A stretch of 64,000 nt of DNA from NCBI RefSeq assembly GCF_000716595.1, contig NZ_JNXC01000001.1, forward strand, positions 1-64,000, given 5' to 3'. The notes below the pieces were generated by a model. That model saw only the letters and a program-made list of their open reading frames with translations, did not search any database and was not told the DNA's origin. The DNA is from Saccharothrix sp. NRRL B-16314 (lineage in GTDB: Bacteria > Actinomycetota > Actinomycetes > Mycobacteriales > Pseudonocardiaceae). Shown here one piece after another: positions 7,533-16,211 of the stretch (positions are counted from its first letter, which is position 1; the number at the start of each line of letters is the position of its first letter). The position numbers and the translations under genes were made by a program.

Positions 7533-7621
7533 GTGCACACCGTAGGGCCACACCCGGGTACCCGGTAGCACGGGGGCCTCGGCCACGGGCATGGGGGGCC
7601 GAGCGATGCCACTATCGTGGG

Positions 7622-8857
7622 ATGAGCACAACTCTGCCGAACGCCCAGACGACCGTCCCCGAGCCCCGGTTCACCGGGTTGGTGGAGGCCGCCCGAGCCC
7701 TTCAGCCCAGGACAGTGGCGCTGCGACGGCAAGTGCACCGGCACCCGGAGCGGGGCTTGGACCTGCCCGAGACCCAGGCCGCGATCCAGCACGCGCTGTC
7801 CGGCCTGCCCGTCGAGGTGACCACCGGCAAGTCGAGTAGCTCGGTCACCGCGGTGCTGCGCGGCGGAAAGCCCGGACCGACCGTCCTGCTGCGCGGTGAC
7901 ATGGACGCCCTCCCGCTCCAGGAGGAGACCGGCCTGGCCTACTCCTCCGAGATCGACGGCGCCATGCACGCCTGTGGTCACGACACGCACGTCGCGATGC
8001 TCGCCTCCTCCGCTCGCCTCCTGTCGTCCCGCCGGGACGCGCTGGCCGGCCAGGTCGTGTTCATGTTCCAACCTGGTGAGGAGGGTCAGCACGGCGCGCG
8101 GCACATGCTCGACGAGGGCGTGCTCGACGCGGCGGGCACCCCGGTGGAGAAGGCGTTCGCCCTGCACATCACCTCGACGCTCCAGTCGGGCGTCGTCATC
8201 TCCCGGTCCGGCCCGACGATGGCCTCGATGGACACCTTCCACATCACCGTCAAGGGCCGGGGCGGTCACGGCGGCATGCCGCACGACGCGATCGACCCCG
8301 TGCCGCCCGCCGCCGCCATGGTCGGCGCGCTCCAGACGATGGTCGCCCGGCGGGTCAGCGTGCACCACCCCGCCGTGGTCACCATCGCGCGGATCGCCGC
8401 GGGCACGACCACCAACATCATCCCGGAGACCGCCCTGGTCGAGGGCACCATCCGGGCGCTGTCGGAGGACACCAGGTCACTGGTGCACCGCGAGCTCCAG
8501 CAGGTCGCCACGCACGTCGCCGCCGCGCACGGTTGCACGGCACAGGTGGAGATCGTGGCCGGCTACCCCGTGACGGTGAACGACGACGTCGTCGGCCCGC
8601 ACGTCATCGACGTCACGGCGGCGGCCCTCGGCGCGCGATGGGCAGCCCACATGGACGACCCGCTGATGGGCGCGGAGGACTTCTCCTACGTGCTGCAGCG
8701 GGTGCCGGGCGCGATTGCGTTCCTGGGCGCCTGCCCGCGCGGGGTCGAACTGGCCCAGGCCGAGCCGAACCACTCCAACCGGGTGCTCTTCGACGAAGCC
8801 GCCATGGAGCACGGAGTCGTCGTCTACACCGCGTTCGCGTTGGACGCCCTGAGGTAA
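7622..8857 (+). CDS. M20-family amidohydrolase (N-acyl amino acid / hippurate hydrolase type)
   Basis: A 411-residue cytosolic metal-dependent amidase expected to cleave N-acyl or aromatic acyl amino acids. Metal and catalytic motifs are visible: RGDMDALPL, HACGHDTHVAML, the catalytic Glu pair in QPGEEGQHGA, the dimerisation-domain His in GRGGHGGMPH, and the C-terminal MGAEDFSYVLQRVPGA. The M20 fold is complete. It is divergent from the tadA pair and probably monocistronic. CACTAT stands six bases before the ATG, a possible leaderless -10. A minisatellite begins shortly after its stop. Exact substrate is unknown. Confidence 0.9.
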   Translation: MSTTLPNAQTTVPEPRFTGLVEAARALQPRTVALRRQVHRHPERGLDLPETQAAIQHALSGLPVEVTTGKSSSSVTAVLRGGKPGPTVLLRGDMDALPLQEETGLAYSSEIDGAMHACGHDTHVAMLASSARLLSSRRDALAGQVVFMFQPGEEGQHGARHMLDEGVLDAAGTPVEKAFALHITSTLQSGVVISRSGPTMASMDTFHITVKGRGGHGGMPHDAIDPVPPAAAMVGALQTMVARRVSVHHPAVVTIARIAAGTTTNIIPETALVEGTIRALSEDTRSLVHRELQQVATHVAAAHGCTAQVEIVAGYPVTVNDDVVGPHVIDVTAAALGARWAAHMDDPLMGAEDFSYVLQRVPGAIAFLGACPRGVELAQAEPNHSNRVLFDEAAMEHGVVVYTAFALDALR

Positions 8858-8869
8858 CCGGCCCTGAGG

Positions 8870-9200
8870 TAGATGGAGCGGGAGCTGGAGTCGCTGGGGT
8901 TGGAAGCGCTGGGGCTGCAGGCGCACGGGCTACAGGCGCTGCGGTTGGTGGCGCTGCGGTACGGGGCACTGTGGCTGGAGTCGATGCGGTGACAGGCGCT
9001 CGGGCTGAAGGCGCAGGGGCTCTAGGCACTGGGGCTCTCAGCGCTCGGGCCGGAGACGCTTGGGCTGGAGGCGCTGTGGTGAAAGGCGCTGTGGTTGGAG
9101 GCGCTGGGGCTACAGGCGCTGCGGTGACAGGCGCTCGGGCTACAGGCGCTGCGGTCACAGGCGCTGCGGTCACAGGCGCTGCGGTTGGTGGCGTGGAGAT
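8870..9200. repeat. 15-bp minisatellite (about 20 degenerate units)
   Basis: Units such as GCGCTGCGGTCACAG, GCGCTCGGGCTACAG and GCGCTGGGGCTACAG run head to tail with drift; the last six before 9200 are the most regular. Because 15 is a multiple of three, several frames are open throughout; the minus strand reads as repeated Thr-Ala-Ala-Pro-Val. The open frames run far into neighbouring genes in antisense, so I treat the array as noncoding. Confidence 0.85.
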
Positions 9201-9321
9201 ACCGGGCGGTGGGGTTGGAGGGCTGGTCCGGGTGTTGTGGAGGGGCTGGGTCGGGGCTGTGGGGTTCATGGCCTCGACCTTGCCCAGTCCGGGGTAGGGG
9301 CGCGATGGGCGTTCGTTGATC

Positions 9322-9349
9322 TGTGGACAACTGCGGGGCCTGTGGACAG
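9322..9349. other. Two DnaA-box-like nonamers
   Basis: TGTGGACAA (complement TTGTCCACA) and, ten bases later, TGTGGACAG match the high-GC actinobacterial DnaA box perfectly and with one mismatch. They lie between the minisatellite and tyrA. A further exact copy lies at 17722-17730. Isolated boxes occur outside origins; no origin-like cluster is present. Confidence 0.4.
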
Positions 9350-9389
9350 GTGGCGGGGAACCGCGGTCCGCGCCGGCAGGATGGGCGGT

Positions 9390-10340
9390 GTGCGAAGCGT
9401 CTGCGTGGTCGGGCTCGGGTTGATCGGTGGTTCGGTGTTGCGCGCGGCAGTGGCTGCGGGGTGTGTGGCTTGGGGTGCGACCGCTTCGGCGGCGGACGCC
9501 GAGGCCGCCCGGCAGGACGGCTACGACGTGGTCGACCTCGCCGAAGCCCTCGATCGCGCGCACGCGCAGGACGCGCTGGTCGTCGTCGCCGTGCCGATGC
9601 CGGCGGTGGAAGAAGTGCTGCGCGCGCTGCCCCAAGGCGTCCGCCTCACCGACGTGGTCAGCGTCAAGGGCCCGGTGGCCGACCTGGTCGAACGGGTCGC
9701 ACCACACGCCCGGTACGTCGGCGGCCACCCCATGGCCGGTGCCGCCGCCTCCGGCTGGGCCGCGGGCCGCGGGAACCTGTTCGAGGACGCCGCCTGGGTC
9801 GTCACCACCGAGGACGAGGCCGACCTGGACGTCCTCACCGACGTCATCGACCTCGCCCTCGCCGCGAAAGCCCACGTCGTCCCCACCTCCGCCGCCGAGC
9901 ACGACGCGGCCGTCGCCCGCATCTCCCACCTGCCGCACCTGCTCGCCGCCGTGCTCGCCAGCGTCGGCGCGGACGGCGGACCGCTGGCCCTGTCACTGGC
10001 CGCGGGCTCGTTCGGCGACGGAACGCGCGTCGCCGGCAGCCGTCCCGAACTCGTCCGCGCGATGTGCGAGGGCAACCGGAGCGCCCTGCTGGACGCCGTG
10101 GACGACGCACTCGGCAGGCTCGGCGCGGCCCGCGGTTCCCTCGCCTCCACCGGCGGCCTCGCCAAGACCATCGAAGCCGGTCACACCGCCCGCCTGGCCC
10201 TCCAGAACCCGCCGCCGCTCACCGACCTGACCATCGACCTGACCGCCCCCGACGCCCGCGCGACCCTGCGGCGGCTGGGTTCACGCGGAGGCCGGATCGT
10301 TGGGCTGAACGGCACAACCGCACGCGCGCGCACGCCATAG
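9390..10340 (+). CDS. tyrA: Prephenate dehydrogenase
   Basis: A 316-residue enzyme of tyrosine biosynthesis that oxidatively decarboxylates prephenate to 4-hydroxyphenylpyruvate using NAD(P). The N-terminus holds the dinucleotide fold (VCVVGLGLIGGSVLRA). The substrate and catalytic region contains VSVKGPV, YVGGHPMAGAAASGW and the HDAAVARISHLPHLLA segment, followed by a helical dimerisation domain. There is no fused chorismate mutase or ACT domain. An aromatic or histidinol-phosphate-type aminotransferase, the next step, is encoded 32 kb away. GTG at 9390 is preferred because CAGGAT lies 7 bases upstream; the in-frame ATG at 9381 is the alternative. Confidence 0.93.
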   Translation: MRSVCVVGLGLIGGSVLRAAVAAGCVAWGATASAADAEAARQDGYDVVDLAEALDRAHAQDALVVVAVPMPAVEEVLRALPQGVRLTDVVSVKGPVADLVERVAPHARYVGGHPMAGAAASGWAAGRGNLFEDAAWVVTTEDEADLDVLTDVIDLALAAKAHVVPTSAAEHDAAVARISHLPHLLAAVLASVGADGGPLALSLAAGSFGDGTRVAGSRPELVRAMCEGNRSALLDAVDDALGRLGAARGSLASTGGLAKTIEAGHTARLALQNPPPLTDLTIDLTAPDARATLRRLGSRGGRIVGLNGTTARARTP

Positions 10341-10349
10341 GGTGCTCCA

Positions 10350-12119
10350 GTGGAGCGGAGCAAACTCATCGCGCTGGTCGGGGGGCTGGTCCTCCTCGGC
10401 GGCGCGGTCGTGTTGCTGCGCAACGAATCCGCTCCCCCGGCGCCCAACGCGTTCGAGCGGTTCCTGGCCGACGGCGTCGAGTACGTCCCGGACACCCAAC
10501 GGCCGACCCGCCCCTCCGACCTGACCCTCACCGCGCTGGACCGCACCAGCCTGCGCGCGAACTGGACCGCCACCGAAGGCCTCGGCTACGGCGGCTTCGA
10601 AGTGCGCTGGAACGGCAACACCCGCCTGGTCCAGGGCACCGAGACCGAACTGACCGACCTCGACGCGAACGCCGACGTCCTGGTCGAGGTCCGCGCGCTG
10701 GACGGGCTCGGCAACCGGTCCGAGCCGGCCACCGCGAGCGCCGTGCCCCGCCTCGCCTACGACGACACGTGGATGGACGGGCTGGTGGTGCCGACCGACG
10801 TGTTCGACGGCCCGGAGGCGCTGAACCCGCGCCGGTGGCGGGTGCTGGACGGCGGCGACACCGACTGCCTCGGCCTGCGCCCGCTCAACGGCAAGCGGCT
10901 GGAGATCAGCTGCGACCGCGTCGACCTGCAGTCGAACGTTCCGCTGCGGTTCGGCATGCCGCATCCTGACGGCGCGATCGGCCGGGTCGTGCTCGCCACC
11001 GATGGTCCGGCGACCGTCCGGCCGGGTGAGAGCGAGCTGGTGATCGCCCTGCTGCCCGAGCCGTTCGACGACCTCGGCCACCTGGCCGAACCGTTCCCGC
11101 CGGGCGCCGTCGTCCTGCGCATCTCCCCGTTCGGCGCGCGTTTCGACCTCCCCGGTGGCGTGCCGTCCGCCGACAACCCGCTGCCGCCGGGGTCCGGCAC
11201 GTTCCCGCCGCCGACGCCGGGCGTCCGGCACCGCTGGGAACTGCGCGTGCTGCCCGACGCGGTGGCGGCGTTCCGCGACGGCGTCGAAGTGGCTCGAGCG
11301 CCGGTGGTCGTGCCCTGGACGGAGGCCTGGCCGCGGCTGGCGTTCCGGCTGGCGCAGCACACCCGGCTGGACATGTTCGGCATCGGCGGCGCGCCCGGCA
11401 GCCCGGTCCCCGCGTCCGTGGTGCCGCTCGGGCCGGGCGTCCGCGAGGACGGCGCGGCCTCCCTCGGCAACGTCCCGAGCCCGCGGCTGGACGGCGCGTC
11501 GTCGGTGCGCGTGGTCGCGTCCGTGGTCGCCGAACGAGCCGCGCCGATCACCGTGGAGCTGGGCACGCGGTCCGCGCCGGCCGTGTTCATGCCGCCGGAC
11601 CGGGGGCTCCACCCGACCCGCGCGTCCGTCGTCTACGCCGACTTCCCGCTGCCGTCACCCGACCCGAACCCGAAGGTGCGGCTCCGGTCGGACGGCAACC
11701 TCACGGTGTACGCATCGCACCTGGTCGTCGCCGACGGGCAGGACGCCCGCCGCCCGCTGCCCCGGCTCACCGACCGCGCACGCCCCGACCCGGGGGTGCC
11801 CGCGCCGGCCGTCTCCGTGCTGCACGAGTCCGCGGGCGGCGTCACGTTCCCGCGCGGCGGCAAGGTGCGCGTGACGGTCGAGCTGCCCGACCCCAGGGCG
11901 CACGAGATCGCCCCGATCAAGGGCCTGGAGGTGGACCTCGACGGCGAGAAGGTCGTCACGCTGCCCACGAACGGGTCGGCCGGCGGGCGGCACGAGTTCC
12001 TGGTCGACCTGACCGACGTGTCCACGGGCCGCCACGACCTGGTGGTGCGGGTGCTCCCGGTGGACCAGCGGTGGGGCACGCGATCGCAGGAGCAGACGTT
12101 CGAGATCCGGCCGTTGTAG
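10350..12119 (+). CDS. Membrane-anchored FN3-containing protein, copy 1
   Basis: This 589-residue protein has a short basic N-terminus and one membrane span (KLIALVGGLVLLGGAVVLL), so most of it is probably extracellular. About residues 55-125 form a fibronectin type III domain (RPSDLTLTALDRTSLRANW, VLVEVRALDGLGNRSEP). From about 140 a long beta-rich region starts with DVFDGPEALNPRRWRVLDGG, resembling concanavalin-like jelly-roll proteins, and the C-terminus reads as another beta domain. No catalytic motif was found. TAGGGT overlaps the tyrA stop codon and lies six bases before the GTG, so it likely has its own leaderless promoter. The next gene is a divergent paralogue. Confidence 0.75.
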   Translation: MERSKLIALVGGLVLLGGAVVLLRNESAPPAPNAFERFLADGVEYVPDTQRPTRPSDLTLTALDRTSLRANWTATEGLGYGGFEVRWNGNTRLVQGTETELTDLDANADVLVEVRALDGLGNRSEPATASAVPRLAYDDTWMDGLVVPTDVFDGPEALNPRRWRVLDGGDTDCLGLRPLNGKRLEISCDRVDLQSNVPLRFGMPHPDGAIGRVVLATDGPATVRPGESELVIALLPEPFDDLGHLAEPFPPGAVVLRISPFGARFDLPGGVPSADNPLPPGSGTFPPPTPGVRHRWELRVLPDAVAAFRDGVEVARAPVVVPWTEAWPRLAFRLAQHTRLDMFGIGGAPGSPVPASVVPLGPGVREDGAASLGNVPSPRLDGASSVRVVASVVAERAAPITVELGTRSAPAVFMPPDRGLHPTRASVVYADFPLPSPDPNPKVRLRSDGNLTVYASHLVVADGQDARRPLPRLTDRARPDPGVPAPAVSVLHESAGGVTFPRGGKVRVTVELPDPRAHEIAPIKGLEVDLDGEKVVTLPTNGSAGGRHEFLVDLTDVSTGRHDLVVRVLPVDQRWGTRSQEQTFEIRPL

Positions 12120-12185
12120 TGCTCGTTGGTCTCGGGTCCGCAACGACGTGGTGACGCCGGTCACCCCGGCACCTAGCTTGACTCA

Positions 12186-13988
12186 ATGGACCGTCGCCGG
12201 ATCGCCTTCATCGCCGCGGGCTTGGTGCTGTTCGCCGGGGTGATCGCGGTGCTGCGGACCACCGGTGCCGGTGATCCGGTCGCCGCGACGAGCGTGTCCG
12301 CGCCGCCGCCGACGTCCCTGGAGCCGTACGCGGCCGAAGGCGTGCTGGTGCCCGCGGCCGGCCCGCCGCCGGAGCAGCCGAACGGGTTGACCGTGACGTC
12401 CGGACCTCGCCGGTTGCAGCTGCGGTGGACCGGCGACTCGCCCGGCTACGAGGTGAAGTGGGGCACCGACCGGCTCGACCGGAGCAGGCTGGTCACGGAC
12501 CACGTGGTCCAGCTCGACGGGCTGGAAGAAGAGCGGGACTACCAGGTCGAGGTGTCCGCCGTGGACGCGTTCGGGCAGCGGTCGTCACCCGCGAAGGGCT
12601 CCGGCACGACGCGGGCGGTGCGTTCCGGTGACTTCGCGTTGGAGGACCTGTTCGACCAGCCCGACGCGCCCGATCCGACGCGGTGGCGGTTGGCGTCGCG
12701 GGGTAACTGCGCGCGGGCCACTCCCGGGCAGGAGGACGACGGGCGGCGGTTGGTGCTGAGCAGCAACTGCGCGGCGGCTCCGGCGACGTTGCGGTCGCGG
12801 ACGCCGTTCGTGCTGCGCGACGCGGACGACCTCGGCCGGTTCGTGGTGGAGACCGACGCGCCCGGCGGCGACGGCGAGCTGGTCCTGGACCTCGTGCCGG
12901 GGCCGGTGTCGCTGATCAGCGGTGACGCGTTGCCGCCGGACGCGGTGCGGCTGCGGGTGGCGACGAGTGCCGGTACGACGTCCGTGCAGGTGGTCGTGCC
13001 CGCCGGCACGCCGACGTCGGTGCTGCGCGCGCTGCCCGCGATGGAGCCGGGGATCAGCCACCGGTGGGAGCTGGTGCTGCGGCGTGACGGCGCCCGGGTC
13101 GTGTTCGACGGTGAAGTGGTGGCGACGAGCCCGGCCGTGCCGGCGTGGCGGGAGGCGACGGCGCTGGTGTCCGTCGCCGGTCCGACCGGGCAGCGGGCGG
13201 CGGTCAGCCTGATCGCGTTCGACGCGGCACCCGCTTCGGCTCCGGCCTGGGTGCCCGGCCCGCAGGTGGAAGTCGCGGTGGCGGTCGAACCCCCCGCGAC
13301 CGAGCCGTTGGAGGCGTTGCCGGGCGTCACGGGTGGGCAGTTGCGGATGGCGTTGCTGCACACCGACTCGTCACCGGAGGCGCCGCCGTTCACGTTGTCG
13401 GTGGCCGGCGTGACGGTGCCGCTGCGTCCCGCGTCGCCGGGTGCGCCGTGGCGGCCGGCGGCGGCGTACCCGGTGGTGGCGGACCTGCCGGCGGAGGCGT
13501 TGCGGGTGAGGTCGTCGGGGAAGCTGGCCGTGACGTTGGTGACCGGGCTGCGGGTGCAGGCGACGCACGTGGACCTGGAGCTGACCGGCACGTCCTCGGG
13601 TGAGCGGCCCGAGGTGGAGCGGGAGCCGCTGAACGGGCGGGAGCGCGAGTTGGCGCGGGCGAGCGGCACGGTGCTCGACGCGAGCGGGCGGACCGTACCG
13701 GAGGGTGCGGCGGTGCAGCGCGGGCGGATGGTGTTCGACCTCGTGCTGGAGGGGCGGCCGGGTGAGGCGTTGGCCGGGCTGGCCGGGTTCAGCGTGCGGG
13801 TGGACGACGAGCGGGTGGCCATGGTGCCGACCGCGTCCGGCGGGCCCGGGATCGCGGGGCGGTACCGGTTCGCGCTGACCACCTCGGACCTGTCGCTCGG
13901 GCCGCACATGATCGAGGTGCGGATGTTCGGCACGTCCGGTGAGACGCGTTCCACCTCGGCTTACATCCCGTTCTTCGTCGGCCGGTGA
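12186..13988 (+). CDS. Membrane-anchored FN3-containing protein, copy 2
   Basis: A 600-residue paralogue of the preceding gene with the same plan: one N-terminal span (IAFIAAGLVLFAGVIAVL), a fibronectin type III domain (PNGLTVTSGPRRLQLRW, YQVEVSAVDAFGQRSSPA), the shared block LFDQPDAPDPTRWRLASRG, and a long beta-rich C-terminal half. Both copies contain a matching ISHRWELVLRRDGARVVFDG-type segment. The ends also match (IEVRMFGTSG versus LVVRVLPVDQ contexts). TAGCTT sits six bases before the ATG. A cell-surface binding function is plausible, but ligand and partner are unknown. The pair suggests an old tandem duplication followed by divergence. Confidence 0.75.
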   Translation: MDRRRIAFIAAGLVLFAGVIAVLRTTGAGDPVAATSVSAPPPTSLEPYAAEGVLVPAAGPPPEQPNGLTVTSGPRRLQLRWTGDSPGYEVKWGTDRLDRSRLVTDHVVQLDGLEEERDYQVEVSAVDAFGQRSSPAKGSGTTRAVRSGDFALEDLFDQPDAPDPTRWRLASRGNCARATPGQEDDGRRLVLSSNCAAAPATLRSRTPFVLRDADDLGRFVVETDAPGGDGELVLDLVPGPVSLISGDALPPDAVRLRVATSAGTTSVQVVVPAGTPTSVLRALPAMEPGISHRWELVLRRDGARVVFDGEVVATSPAVPAWREATALVSVAGPTGQRAAVSLIAFDAAPASAPAWVPGPQVEVAVAVEPPATEPLEALPGVTGGQLRMALLHTDSSPEAPPFTLSVAGVTVPLRPASPGAPWRPAAAYPVVADLPAEALRVRSSGKLAVTLVTGLRVQATHVDLELTGTSSGERPEVEREPLNGRERELARASGTVLDASGRTVPEGAAVQRGRMVFDLVLEGRPGEALAGLAGFSVRVDDERVAMVPTASGGPGIAGRYRFALTTSDLSLGPHMIEVRMFGTSGETRSTSAYIPFFVGR

Positions 13989-14001
13989 CAAGATGGGACG
14001 C

Positions 14002-15186
14002 ATGTCGCGCCCCCTCATCCTCGACGCCGCCCGCACCCCGTTCGGCCGTTACCGCGGTGGGTTGTCCGGCGTGCGCGTGGACGACCTGGCCGCGTTGCCG
14101 ATCGTGGAGCTGTTGCGGCGGCACCCGACGATCGACCCGGCGTTGATCGACGACGTGCTGCTGGGCAACACGAACGGCGCGGGCGAGGAGAACCGGAACA
14201 TCGGCCGGATGGCGGCGCTGCTGGCCGGGCTGCCCACGTCGGTGCCGGGGGTGGCGATCAACCGGCTGTGCGCTTCGGGTGGCGAGGCGATCGTGCAGGC
14301 CGCGCGGGCGTTGGCGATGGGTGACGCTTCGCTGCTGGTCGCCGGTGGTGTGGAGGGGATGACCCGCGCGCCCTTCGTCGTGCCGCGGCCGGACAGGCCG
14401 TTCGCCGACCGGTTGGAGTCGGTGTCGACGGCGCTGGGCTGGCGGCTGGTGAACCCGCGGATGAAGGCCGAGTGGACCGTGCCGCTGGGGCGTGCGGCGG
14501 AGGACGTCGCGGTGGCGTTGGGGATCACGCGGGAGCAGATGGACCACTTCGCGCTGCGGTCGCACCGGCGGGCGTCGGCGGCGTGGGACGCGGGGGTGCA
14601 CGACGGGTTCGCGTTCCCGGTGCAGCTGCCGGACGACTCGCCCGTGCGGCGGGACGAGTCCGTGCGGCCGGAGACGTCGGTGGAGCGGTTGGGGAAGCTG
14701 AAGTCGGCGTTCTCGGAGAGCGGGCCGGTGACGGCGGGCAACTCGTCGCCGTTGAACGACGGTGCGGCGGCGGTGCTGATGGGGACGGAGGCGACGGCGT
14801 CCTCGTTGGGCATCACACCATTGGGTGAATTCCTCGGATCGGCCGTGACGGCGGAGGAGCCGCAGCGCTTCACCCTCGCCCCGGTGTCCGCGATCCGGAA
14901 GCTGCTGGCGCGGTTGCGGATCGACGCGGCCGACGTCGGGCTGTGGGAGATCAACGAGGCGTTCGCCGCGATGGCGCTGTCGGTGCTGCACCACCTGCCG
15001 GAGGTGGACCGGGACAAGGTGAACGTGCACGGTGGGGCCATCGCGTACGGCCACCCGCTGGGCGCTTCCCTGCCGCGGGTGGTGGTCGACCTGTGCCGGC
15101 ACTTGCGGGCCCGCGGCGGCGGCCTCGGCGTGGCGGCGGCGTGCGTGGGGGTCGGCCAGGGGATGGCGATCGCCGTCCGGGTCTGA
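14002..15186 (+). CDS. Thiolase (acetyl-CoA acetyltransferase family)
   Basis: A 394-residue cytosolic thiolase, normal length, for acyl-CoA thiolysis or acetoacetyl-CoA formation. The nucleophile is Cys90 in INRLCASGGEA. The second half has WEINEAFAAMAL, the catalytic His in YGHPLGASLPR and the proton-donating Cys in ACVGVGQGMA. The sequence resembles 3-oxoadipyl-CoA and related acyl-CoA thiolases in broad pattern, but chain-length specificity cannot be told. An acetoacetyl-CoA synthetase gene occurs 22 kb away, a possible metabolic connection. Two close in-frame ATGs (13993 and 14002) exist; the second is preferred because a CAAGAT hexamer precedes it at 7 bases. Confidence 0.9.
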   Translation: MSRPLILDAARTPFGRYRGGLSGVRVDDLAALPIVELLRRHPTIDPALIDDVLLGNTNGAGEENRNIGRMAALLAGLPTSVPGVAINRLCASGGEAIVQAARALAMGDASLLVAGGVEGMTRAPFVVPRPDRPFADRLESVSTALGWRLVNPRMKAEWTVPLGRAAEDVAVALGITREQMDHFALRSHRRASAAWDAGVHDGFAFPVQLPDDSPVRRDESVRPETSVERLGKLKSAFSESGPVTAGNSSPLNDGAAAVLMGTEATASSLGITPLGEFLGSAVTAEEPQRFTLAPVSAIRKLLARLRIDAADVGLWEINEAFAAMALSVLHHLPEVDRDKVNVHGGAIAYGHPLGASLPRVVVDLCRHLRARGGGLGVAAACVGVGQGMAIAVRV

Positions 15187-15215
15187 GGACCTGAGGCTCT
15201 CGAGGCCTGGGGTCG

Positions 15216-15243
15216 CCGCTGTCGCCCGATCGAGCGACAGCGG
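15216..15243. terminator. Bidirectional terminator between convergent genes
   Basis: CCGCTGTCGC and GCGACAGCGG form a perfect ten-base stem with an eight-base loop, placed between the convergent thiolase and glycolipid-binding-protein genes. Confidence 0.75.
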
Positions 15244-15254
15244 GCCGGGAGCCG

Positions 15255-15878
15255 CTAGATGCGGTAGGCGATGCGGGGGTAGTCGACGACCAGGCCGGTG
15301 CGGTCGACGGTGATGTCCTGTTCGAACTCGCCGTGCGTGAAGGAGACGACCGCGCGGTCCTCGCCGACGGACACCGTGCGGTAGCGCTGGCGGACCAGTT
15401 GCACCGACAGGTCGGGCAGGGTCACGTAGACGACCGGGATCTCGTGGTCGCCCTCCTCCTGCTGGAGGTTGAGCCGGCGGATCGGGATGGCGTTGAACAG
15501 GACCGCGAACTGCACGTCCACGTCCACCGCGCCGTCGAAGTCCGCGCGCTCCGCGCCCTGGCCGGAATCGACCAGCCACAGGCCCTCCGACGAACGGCTG
15601 ACCGAGATCTGCCGCTCCTCCGACACCGTGGACGTCCGCAGCAGCAGGCGGGTGACCGCACCGGTCTCACCCACCGACACCTCGAACGACCCGCTGAACT
15701 GCTCGGCCGGACCGGCGGTCACCAAGCGGCCCGAGGCGCGGAGCTTGCGCTCCGAGAGCAGGAAGCGGACCTGCTCCAGCCTGGGGACGTCGTAACCCTG
15801 CCAGGTCACCATCTGCGCGGCGGGCGAGCGGGTCTCCCCCGAGGGAGTGGCCCGCTCAGCCGTGTTGAACGAGTTCAC
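15255..15878 (-). CDS. Putative glycolipid-binding protein (DUF1089-type)
   Basis: The 207-residue product starts after a short tail with MVTWQGYDVPRLEQVRFLLS and alternates strands through ASGRLVTAG, VTRLLLRTSTVSEERQISVS and LFNAIPIRRLNLQ to VDYPRIAYRI, the pattern of the Glycolipid_bind (DUF1089) family. That family folds as a beta-barrel and was named for structural similarity; its biochemical role is not established. No signal peptide is seen, so it is probably cytosolic. The GTG start overlaps the stop of the preceding tiny gene by four bases, implying translational coupling. The internal ATG at the MVTWQG motif is a possible alternative start. Confidence 0.7.
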   Translation of the reverse strand: MNSFNTAERATPSGETRSPAAQMVTWQGYDVPRLEQVRFLLSERKLRASGRLVTAGPAEQFSGSFEVSVGETGAVTRLLLRTSTVSEERQISVSRSSEGLWLVDSGQGAERADFDGAVDVDVQFAVLFNAIPIRRLNLQQEEGDHEIPVVYVTLPDLSVQLVRQRYRTVSVGEDRAVVSFTHGEFEQDITVDRTGLVVDYPRIAYRI

Positions 15879-16048
15879 TCTCCACCCGGAAGGATGTCCT
15901 TGGCCTTCTCGGCCACCATTTTGACCTGGTCCTCGTGGCCGAACCTGCCGGCGACGAACTCGGCGGCCTGGTCGATGCCCGCGTCGACCTTCTCGTGGTT
16001 CTCCTCGAGCAACTCGGACGCCTTGTTCTTGATCTCGTCGAAGTTCAC
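15875..16048 (-). CDS. 57-residue antitoxin-family-like protein
   Basis: GTG preceded by AAGGAG at seven bases opens a 57-residue frame: VNFDEIKNKASELLEENHEK, then VDAGIDQAAEFVAGRFGHED and a Lys-rich end. The heptad-like charged helix, the ENHEKVDAGIDQAAE core and the EKAKD ending resemble the MT0933-like antitoxin family of actinobacteria. No toxin partner is recognisable: the coupled downstream gene is a DUF1089-type protein, not a known toxin. Family proteins may act as stress-associated small proteins rather than antitoxins. It is too short for the usual length cut-offs but is well supported by its ribosome site and coupling. Confidence 0.75.
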   Translation of the reverse strand: MNFDEIKNKASELLEENHEKVDAGIDQAAEFVAGRFGHEDQVKMVAEKAKDILPGGE

Positions 16049-16161
16049 AGGTGCTCCTTCGCACTCCTGACGCAGGCTACCCGAATCGACCTCGCGTCCC
16101 CAGCGGCAAACGGTACCTGCGGCGTTCGCGGGCGGACCACCACGACATCCCCCGGAAGAGG

Positions 16162-16194
16162 GAACGGCCCCTCGGGAGTCCCGAGGGGCCGTTC
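16162..16194 (-). terminator. Terminator of the thioester adhesin gene
   Basis: Perfect 15-base arms GAACGGCCCCTCGGG and CCCGAGGGGCCGTTC with a three-base loop, just past the adhesin stop. The sequence is close to the hairpin at 2691-2725. Confidence 0.85.
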
Positions 16195-16211
16195 ACCGTC
16201 GATCAGCGTGA

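Noticed and set aside
8870..9200. CRISPR array
   Set aside because: Units are 15 bp and contiguous, with no spacers and no cas genes.
8613..9938. Large minus-strand frame through the minisatellite, tyrA and the M20 gene
   Set aside because: Its ends are antisense to two well-supported genes and its middle is just the 15-bp repeat.
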